A DNA stretch of 64,000 nt. It comes from Sphingomonas glacialis. Lineage in GTDB: Bacteria > Pseudomonadota > Alphaproteobacteria > Sphingomonadales > Sphingomonadaceae. The position numbers were made by a program, and so were the translations under genes. Numbering within the stretch: position 1 is the stretch's first letter; each line of letters starts with the position of its first letter. Shown here in pieces: positions 59,042-64,000 of this stretch. The notes under the pieces were generated by a model that worked only from the letters and a program-made list of their open reading frames with translations, was not told where the DNA came from and did not search any database. Location of the stretch: positions 1 through 64,000 of the forward strand of contig NZ_RCZC01000013.1 in NCBI RefSeq assembly GCF_006439055.1, read 5' to 3'.

Positions 59042-61318
59042 ACCGGTCGAGCGCTCGCCGACGTCCGAGCTGAACTTTGCAGCGCGCAGCCGCCACCCTT
59101 GGTAGCGAACCGGCCCGTTCTGGCTTCCGATGACGCCAAATTTGGTGCTGTCGGCGCGCGACGGATACAGCCTGAACGAGAAGGCAGCAGCGTCGTTGAT
59201 GAAGACGTCGACCACAGAATGGTCCACGAATACGTGGAACGATCGCGGCCTGCCGAACGCCACCTCATCATAAGCGCCAGTCAAAAGCATCGGCCCCTCA
59301 CTGGTCCCGGAAAGGCTCGATTTGCGCTTGTCGAGGGTAAGCTTGCGCGTTGCAGGGTCATAAATCACTTGCGTGCTCTCGGCGCCATCGGGCGAGGTCG
59401 CTAGAATTAGACCGATCGGGCTACTTGAGGTCTTGTCGCCAAAGTCGACCTTATACTCGGCGCTGGCACCGAGATCGCCTATCATCTGATCGCCGACGAG
59501 CCCCTCGACGGCCCCCTCGAGCGTCCGAGCTGAGTCGCGGAGCGCGGCCAGCTTGGACAAAGGCGCTTGCCCCAGCGTCTTGCCGTCCCCTAGAAGCCGC
59601 CACTCTCGCGGCAGGCTAAACGTATGCGCCCAGCCGGCCTGCTTCTGGGCCTCGGTGGAACGGCGCTCGTCGACGATGCCGATACCGACAAGATTGCCCG
59701 CAGCATCACGATCCACCGTCGGGCTCAAATGTCCTGGGATCAAATCGAGGAACTTCGGCGCGAACTGCTCGGGCGTGAAAGCTTTGCCGTCCCAAGCGCC
59801 GATCCAATAAACCGCGCGCGTCGTGGGATCGCCATATTTCGAGACAGCGCCGCCGATCGGATTGGCGAGCAGGATATATTTGCCCTGCCCGATTGGCTGG
59901 AAGACGGGCATCTCCCAGATATCCGAGCCAATATCCATCTTCTCGAACGGCGCAATCCGCGGCTGCTTCTTCCAGCCCTTGATGTCGTCGATGTCAGCGC
60001 AGCGATAATAGGCGACCCCGCCACCCTTCTCCGGCAGCGCAGCGCCGACGATCATCCGCCATTCCCCATCTTGCTGCCACACATACGGGTCGCGGAAGTC
60101 GCGCAAACCCGCCGCATTGATGATTGGCCCGCGCTTCTGCCACGTCCTGAGGTCTGGATCGGCGCTCAGCGCAACCGAAATTCCGGGATTAAACAGATCC
60201 GGACTATTGTTGACGCTGGTGTAGAAAGCATACGCAACACCCTTCGGCCCGGTCACCACGTCACCCGACCAAATGCCCTTCATGTCGAAGCCGAACGTAT
60301 CCGTCTGCAGGGTCGGCCACAAAGCGTCGGGCATATAACGCCACTTGACGAGGTCGCGACTGACCATGTGGCCCCAATGCATCTCGGTCTTATACGGGCC
60401 GTTCGGCGTTCGCTGGTAGAACATGTGCCAACCGTCGTTGCGCCGGATTAGGCCATGCGGCTCGTTGGTCCAATTCGCGGATGGCATAGCGTGGTAGAGG
60501 GGGCGCTGGATATCGCCAGCAAAGCGGCTGGCGGGGACAGCAAGCGAGGCAGCGGCGTCAGAAGCCGGAACCGTTTCTGCCTGTTTCAGGATATCCTCGC
60601 GGGACAAGGTGCGATCAAACACTCGCACATCATCGAAAGCGGCGTTCAGTCCGTTGACAGAGAATATGCCCATCGTTGCATCTTGCCAGCTGCGTGCGAT
60701 CCGCAGGTCTCTAGGTGCAACGAGAAATGGCTTGCCCACCCCGGTTGCGACCTCGCCGACGCTCTTGCCGTCGAGGAACAGCCGAGCCACTCCCACCGCC
60801 GGGTCAAATGTCGCTGCCAGATGCGCCCAACGACCGAGGGGAAAGGGCGCGCTCGCAACGACGCGCTTGTTTCCGCGCGTTGTGGAAATGCGCAAACCCC
60901 AGCGCCCGTACATGTCGATGAACAGGTCAAAGCCGGCTTTAGCGGTTGCCTGGTTCAGAAAGGACGCGGGCTTAAGGGAGGCGACAGGCACCTCGGCATC
61001 GGACGGATTGCTTTCCAGCGCGACCCAGGTTTCAATCGTAAAGCCGCGGTTGGGTGCAAGCGTGAGTGGCGCAATTACAGCACTAGAAAAGCCGTCGCTG
61101 CGCCACCCGCGGCCCCGGACACCGGACGTAAAATCCGGCTGGGAAAACTGCGTCTCGATGCGGAATTCGGATTCCGTAGCCGGTGAGTCAAACGTGAGAT
61201 CAAGGATTGGCCGCTGTTCGCCGGCGGAAGCTGCGTTCGCGGCCAACAGACCCGCGGCGAGCGTCGATGCGCGCGCGATCCGCAGCGCGCATTTCCATTC
61301 GGAACTTTTTTTAACCAC
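59033..61318 (-). CDS. Secreted LamG-GH32 glycoside hydrolase with atypical nucleophile motif
   Basis: A 761-residue exported enzyme. The start is a GTG at 61318 with GGAGGG 7 bases upstream; a longer frame from 61363 also begins with GTG. Signal peptide ARASTLAAGLLAANAASAGE. Residues ~35-250 form a LamG/concanavalin-like domain (RGFTIETWVALESN, LGRWAHLAATFDPAVGVARL, AAFDDVRVFDRTLS). The GH32 part starts near 270. FRDP (Asp410) and a Glu in DIWEMP (Glu469) are kept, but the nucleophile motif reads NWTNEPHG, with Glu286 where GH32 has Asp. Substrate should be levan, inulin or sucrose outside the cell. Controlled by a perfect LacI operator 77 bases upstream. Confidence 0.85.
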   Translation of the reverse strand: MVKKSSEWKCALRIARASTLAAGLLAANAASAGEQRPILDLTFDSPATESEFRIETQFSQPDFTSGVRGRGWRSDGFSSAVIAPLTLAPNRGFTIETWVALESNPSDAEVPVASLKPASFLNQATAKAGFDLFIDMYGRWGLRISTTRGNKRVVASAPFPLGRWAHLAATFDPAVGVARLFLDGKSVGEVATGVGKPFLVAPRDLRIARSWQDATMGIFSVNGLNAAFDDVRVFDRTLSREDILKQAETVPASDAAASLAVPASRFAGDIQRPLYHAMPSANWTNEPHGLIRRNDGWHMFYQRTPNGPYKTEMHWGHMVSRDLVKWRYMPDALWPTLQTDTFGFDMKGIWSGDVVTGPKGVAYAFYTSVNNSPDLFNPGISVALSADPDLRTWQKRGPIINAAGLRDFRDPYVWQQDGEWRMIVGAALPEKGGGVAYYRCADIDDIKGWKKQPRIAPFEKMDIGSDIWEMPVFQPIGQGKYILLANPIGGAVSKYGDPTTRAVYWIGAWDGKAFTPEQFAPKFLDLIPGHLSPTVDRDAAGNLVGIGIVDERRSTEAQKQAGWAHTFSLPREWRLLGDGKTLGQAPLSKLAALRDSARTLEGAVEGLVGDQMIGDLGASAEYKVDFGDKTSSSPIGLILATSPDGAESTQVIYDPATRKLTLDKRKSSLSGTSEGPMLLTGAYDEVAFGRPRSFHVFVDHSVVDVFINDAAAFSFRLYPSRADSTKFGVIGSQNGPVRYQGWRLRAAKFSSDVGERSTGSP

Positions 61319-61394
61319 TGCCAACCCTCCGACGTCTCGGTCATTGCCGATAGTTGGGAACACGCTGCCGTACGCAACAGGCCCCCGTCAACGA

Positions 61395-61416
61395 AAATTG
61401 TCGACGTCGACAATTT
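61395..61416. promoter_or_regulatory. LacI-type operator 3 (perfect palindrome)
   Basis: A 22-bp perfect palindrome with core TTGTCGACGTCGACAA at 61398-61413, flanked by AAA and TTT. It matches the operators at 57905-57948 and lies upstream of the secreted GH32 gene. Confidence 0.88.
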
Positions 61417-61484
61417 AGGGTGGACATGGGGTTTCGAGAGGGGCAGCTCAGTGGAGCTTGGAGGCACGTCCGTGATCCGATGGA

Positions 61485-61549
61485 GTGACCCACAACCGGC
61501 CATTCCGAGGCGCCTTCTGATATCCCAAGTCCGGTCATACGTTCATCGA
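61485..61549 (+). repeat. Dispersed two-part intergenic repeat
   Basis: Left half GTGACCCACAACCGGCCATT at 61485-61504 (upstream CGTCCG at 61468); right half ATCCCAAGTCCGGTCATACG then TTCATCG ending at 61548. Cores are 35 nt apart. Confidence 0.65.
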
Positions 61550-61855
61550 ACCTCTGCCTCGGATCGGCCATTAACAGGCGATCCGGGCAGTCAGCGCCAA
61601 TTCTTAGTCCAACTCCCGGGTCCGATCGCACGATGCCCCCTTCAAACGGCAGCCTTGAATCAACCCGCGGGTCCCGGGCCAAGCTTTGCCAACGATGCCT
61701 CGTTATCACGGCCCCTCCCTCCACCGCGTCGCAGATGATCGGTATCTTATTCACAAATAGAAGGACTAGCGGGTGACAGTATGATGCGCCGCTCATCGGC
61801 CAGCAAGAAACCCGGGCGTACAGGGTGTCTGACTTAGACGAGCGGAGTTGTCGCC

Positions 61856-62449
61856 ATGTACCACGCACGCTTTAACGTGACCGCTACGGATACGCTTTTC
61901 GCAGAGCTTTTAGATCGTCATAGAACGCCGCTTCGCGCCCATGCACGTCGCCTGACCGGAAACAGCATCGATGCGGTTGATCTTGTCCAGGACACAATGC
62001 TGCGGTGTTGGTCGGCCCGGAACAGCTTCGAGCCGGGTAGCAATTTCGGGGCCTGGAGCCGGGTGGTGATGCGCAACAGCTTCCTTTCGACTCATCGCCG
62101 CGATCGTTTCCATGCCAGTCTGCCGGAAGAAGCGTTCGATCGCATGCCCGGTGTCGAGGGCGGGCAGGACCAGGCCGTGGAGTTGCGGGACATCGGATGG
62201 GCACTCGGCAAGCTTAGTTCAGACCAGCGCGACGCAGTGGTGCTCGCCGGGAACGGCGTATCAATCGAAGACGCCGCACGTGAGCTCGCTATACCAGAAG
62301 GCACTTTCAAAAGCCGGGTGGCGCGCGGCAGAGTGCGTCTCCGACAACTGATCGAGGACCCTGCTGCCAAGTCGCTCTCACCAATGGTGCGCAAGGACAA
62401 ACCCTGGGAACGCCGCAATTGGGAAGGAGTGCTGATCGGTCGCTTGTGA
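61856..62449 (+). CDS. ECF-type RNA polymerase sigma factor
   Basis: A 197-residue sigma-70 family factor. Region 2: LDRHRTPLRAHARRLTGNSI, DAVDLVQDTMLRCWSARNSF, FGAWSRVVMRNSFLSTHRRD; region 4: KLSSDQRDAVVLAGNGVSIE, DAARELAIPEGTFKSRVARG, RVRLRQLIED. It belongs to the EcfG-like/PhyR-associated or related short factors, but no anti-sigma or PhyR gene is adjacent, so the regulon is unknown. A C-terminal basic tail (SLSPMVRKDKPWERRNWEG) is extra. The start ATG has no clear SD sequence. Confidence 0.87.
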   Translation: MYHARFNVTATDTLFAELLDRHRTPLRAHARRLTGNSIDAVDLVQDTMLRCWSARNSFEPGSNFGAWSRVVMRNSFLSTHRRDRFHASLPEEAFDRMPGVEGGQDQAVELRDIGWALGKLSSDQRDAVVLAGNGVSIEDAARELAIPEGTFKSRVARGRVRLRQLIEDPAAKSLSPMVRKDKPWERRNWEGVLIGRL

Positions 62450-62475
62450 TGCAAAAAATAAAAATTCTGCGGCAC

Positions 62476-62527
62476 GAAAGCCGACATTCCGCCACTGCCT
62501 TTTGCAGCAGCCAAGCCGTTCATATCG
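62476..62527 (+). repeat. Dispersed two-part intergenic repeat
   Basis: Left half GAAAGCCGACATTCCG at 62476-62491; right half CAGCCAAGCCGTTCATATCG ending near 62527. Cores are 34 nt apart. Confidence 0.5.
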
Positions 62528-62620
62528 CACGCTGTCTTTTCATCGTTGAAAAAGCGACACCCTTGCAACGGTAATCATGATGCCGCTTGCTAGGATAGCG
62601 CGTCCCAATATCATCTCGAC

Positions 62621-63286
62621 ATGAAATTTTTAGCTGTTCTTCTCGTCTTTGCATCCCCCGCGATAGGAGCAGAGCTTAGCTATCCCCCCAAAGGATCTGC
62701 CCAACAACGAGCAGATTTTGAACGCGGGCAAGCCAATCAAGCGAAATTCGAGCAACGGCTTTTTACTGAAGCAGGCTTCAGGCCGCTGGCTGACATGCTC
62801 GAATCGAAAAGGATCGTTCGCCGGGCACTGTTTGAAGATCCATACATGATACTACCGATTCCCGGTGTTGAAGCAGAGCATCTATCGGATGGGACAGTGA
62901 CCATCAGGGTTGTGGGGCGAGCCGGCGAGAGCGACCCAGTAAATCTCCCCGCCTCGGCGTGGGAGCATCTAACGAGCTTGGAGGGGAATATGCTGGCACC
63001 GAAGCCGTATGTACCGTGGGACCCGCCCAAACCCGATCTTCCGTCACTACCGCCCCCGCCAATATGTCATGGCTGGATCGTCCGGTTTGGAACGTCGGAA
63101 GACGCGGTGCAGGGCAGCGGAAGCTGGGCGCAATGTGGAGGTAAGGACCAGCCAGGTACGGCATTTGCTGTTGAGATGGCGCGGCTTGCCGTAGAAAGTC
63201 ATCTTGGTTGCAAGTTCGATCCTACAAACCCGTTTTGGTCATTCAGCAGCTGTTTCATGCCCCGCCCTACATCAGCGACAAACTGA
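62621..63286 (+). CDS. Hypothetical secreted protein
   Basis: A 221-residue protein with a signal peptide (KFLAVLLVFASPAIGAELS, cleavage near 17). The mature part is predicted soluble: GSAQQRADFERGQANQAKFE, a central VEAEHLSDGTVTIRVVGRAG strand-rich segment, a Pro-rich linker (YVPWDPPKPDLPSLPPPP), and a C-terminal region with three or four cysteines. No family recognised. It might pair with the partial secreted protein downstream. Confidence 0.6.
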   Translation: MKFLAVLLVFASPAIGAELSYPPKGSAQQRADFERGQANQAKFEQRLFTEAGFRPLADMLESKRIVRRALFEDPYMILPIPGVEAEHLSDGTVTIRVVGRAGESDPVNLPASAWEHLTSLEGNMLAPKPYVPWDPPKPDLPSLPPPPICHGWIVRFGTSEDAVQGSGSWAQCGGKDQPGTAFAVEMARLAVESHLGCKFDPTNPFWSFSSCFMPRPTSATN

Positions 63287-63611
63287 CAGACAGACTTACA
63301 AATTGCGAAATGGACCCCTTTCGCGATGACGGTGCGGCTGCTTTCGGCATCGAACGATGTGCTCCTAGACGGCAAGATCTGATCGACAGGGGTCCGTCAG
63401 CTTTGCGGCAACGACGACCCAGTTCGGGCCATTCAGGTTGCACTTTCCGCTGCCCAAAAACAGACATCGGTTCATCGAGAAATTGCAGCCGGTTTCTGGT
63501 CGTCGGCCTGTCCGTCGATCATCGATGATATCTGAAACGAGACCGTCAGCTGGTCCGCAAGGAGGCTAGCATTCGAACACATAAAGCCGACGGTTATCGG
63601 AGCTTGTCGAT
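63287..63611. other. Intergenic region with dispersed repeat
   Basis: A 325-base gap containing the two-part repeat at 63390-63477. No gene recognised. Confidence 0.4.
63414..63477 (+). repeat. Dispersed two-part intergenic repeat
   Basis: Left half CGACCCAGTTCGGGCCATTC at 63415-63434; right half TGCCCAAAAACAGACATCGG then TTCATCG ending at 63477. Cores are 35 nt apart; GGTCCGTCAG lies upstream. Confidence 0.6.
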
Positions 63612-64000
63612 ATGATGACCTTGTTACTGCTCTCGACGGTAGCGATTATGGTCGGCGGCCCAGCGCCGGGTCCGCGATCCGCCACACCCAGGATTGCCGA
63701 GGTAGTCACATCCCTGGACGACATAATTTCCCAGCCAGACGATTATAATGGAACGTCTGTGCGGCTTGTTGGTCAGATCGACCGGTGCCAAGGGTGGGGG
63801 TGCAGAGTGTGCCCCAAAGAGGCAACGCCGGAAAACCCGATGTCCAGCCGATGCTTGTCGCTTTCATGGGATTGGCAGCGCGGCACGACACCTGCGCGGG
63901 GTTTCAGCTTTGACGCCGTCTACCGTTACGCGACGGTCGAATTGATTGCGCGCTTCGATAAATCTTGCCTGGGTAAAGAGGTGATATGCACTGATCGCGC
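63612..64000 (+). CDS. Partial secreted protein, open at the right edge
   Basis: An uninterrupted frame from ATG ATG at 63612 to the window end, 129 codons so far. It begins MMTLLLLSTVAIMVGGPAPG, a signal peptide, then reads IAEVVTSLDDIISQPDDYNG, TSVRLVGQIDRCQGWGCRVC (four cysteines within 25 residues) and FSFDAVYRYATVELIARFD. The cysteine-rich middle and beta-strand-like ending suggest a small disulfide-stabilised periplasmic protein, perhaps with an OB-like fold. The stop lies beyond the window. Confidence 0.6.
   Translation, partial: MMTLLLLSTVAIMVGGPAPGPRSATPRIAEVVTSLDDIISQPDDYNGTSVRLVGQIDRCQGWGCRVCPKEATPENPMSSRCLSLSWDWQRGTTPARGFSFDAVYRYATVELIARFDKSCLGKEVICTDR

Larger units (their letters stand above)
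61319..61855. other. Intergenic region with operator and repeat
   Basis: A 537-base gap containing the LacI operator at 61395-61416, a two-part repeat at 61466-61549 and the upstream region of a sigma-factor gene. A minus-strand frame up to about 61868 is open but has no support. Confidence 0.45.

Noticed and set aside
1..64000. CRISPR arrays, tRNA or rRNA genes
   Set aside because: No regularly spaced identical repeats and no cloverleaf-type or rRNA-like stretches were noticed on either strand; a covariance-model scan was not possible here.

Overview
The window is chromosomal-type DNA from an alphaproteobacterium, most likely a sphingomonad (Sphingomonas or a close relative). This rests on high GC content, large TonB-dependent receptors, MucR/Ros-type zinc-finger, UrcA-family, GCG_CRPN-type and DUF736 proteins, many small secreted proteins, and intergenic repeats of a kind I associate with this order. 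No rRNA, tRNA or CRISPR array was seen.

Layout. Bases 1-7400 are a decayed accessory zone: a MucR-like gene with a foreign 3' tail, a broken serine hydrolase, a LuxR-type regulator, two wrecked IS5-family elements, an IS3 orfA remnant, an IS110 remnant and an AT-rich VirK/DUF535 gene between them. A TonB-dependent receptor follows (7422-10010). Bases 10496-15522 hold five genes joined by four successive 4-nt stop/start overlaps: acyltransferase-like, E1/ThiF-like, polytopic membrane protein, second acyltransferase-like, and nitroreductase-like. They meet, tail to tail, a two-gene operon for an alpha/beta hydrolase and a membrane-anchored di-haem cytochrome c. This is the best candidate here for an undescribed system.

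Bases 18310-23990 carry small secreted proteins (one with GCG_CRPN motif, one with EF-hands), an ECF sigma factor with a membrane partner and a CnrX/Spy-like periplasmic protein, then a DUF1800/DUF1501 pair in which DUF1800 is broken at three points. A DUF736 remnant, a four-PAS hybrid histidine kinase, a truncated exonuclease and a Dps follow. Bases 29000-47400 are a mosaic of single genes and short operons: SDR, cupin, a LysR gene cut by a degenerate IS66, two VOC proteins, dienelactone hydrolase, DoxX-like, cytochrome b561, AraC plus alpha/beta hydrolase, MAPEG, UrcA, periplasmic HAD hydrolase with divergent LysR, DUF1440, and a type-B carboxylesterase.

Bases 47698-61420 are a fructan/sucrose utilisation locus. 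A LacI-type regulator is flanked by three copies of one palindromic operator. Secreted LamG-GH32 enzyme would cut polymer, the TonB receptor would import oligosaccharides across the outer membrane, an ABC transporter (lipoprotein, two permeases, ATPase) would carry them inward, a cytoplasmic GH32 would release fructose, and a ROK kinase would phosphorylate it. A second ECF-type sigma factor and two secreted proteins of unknown function close the window; the last runs off the right edge.

Two patterns run across the window: a dispersed two-part intergenic repeat (GACCCA-type half and CCCAA-type half about 35 nt apart) in at least fifteen gaps, and frequent gene decay by single-base indels and TGG-to-TGA nonsense changes.
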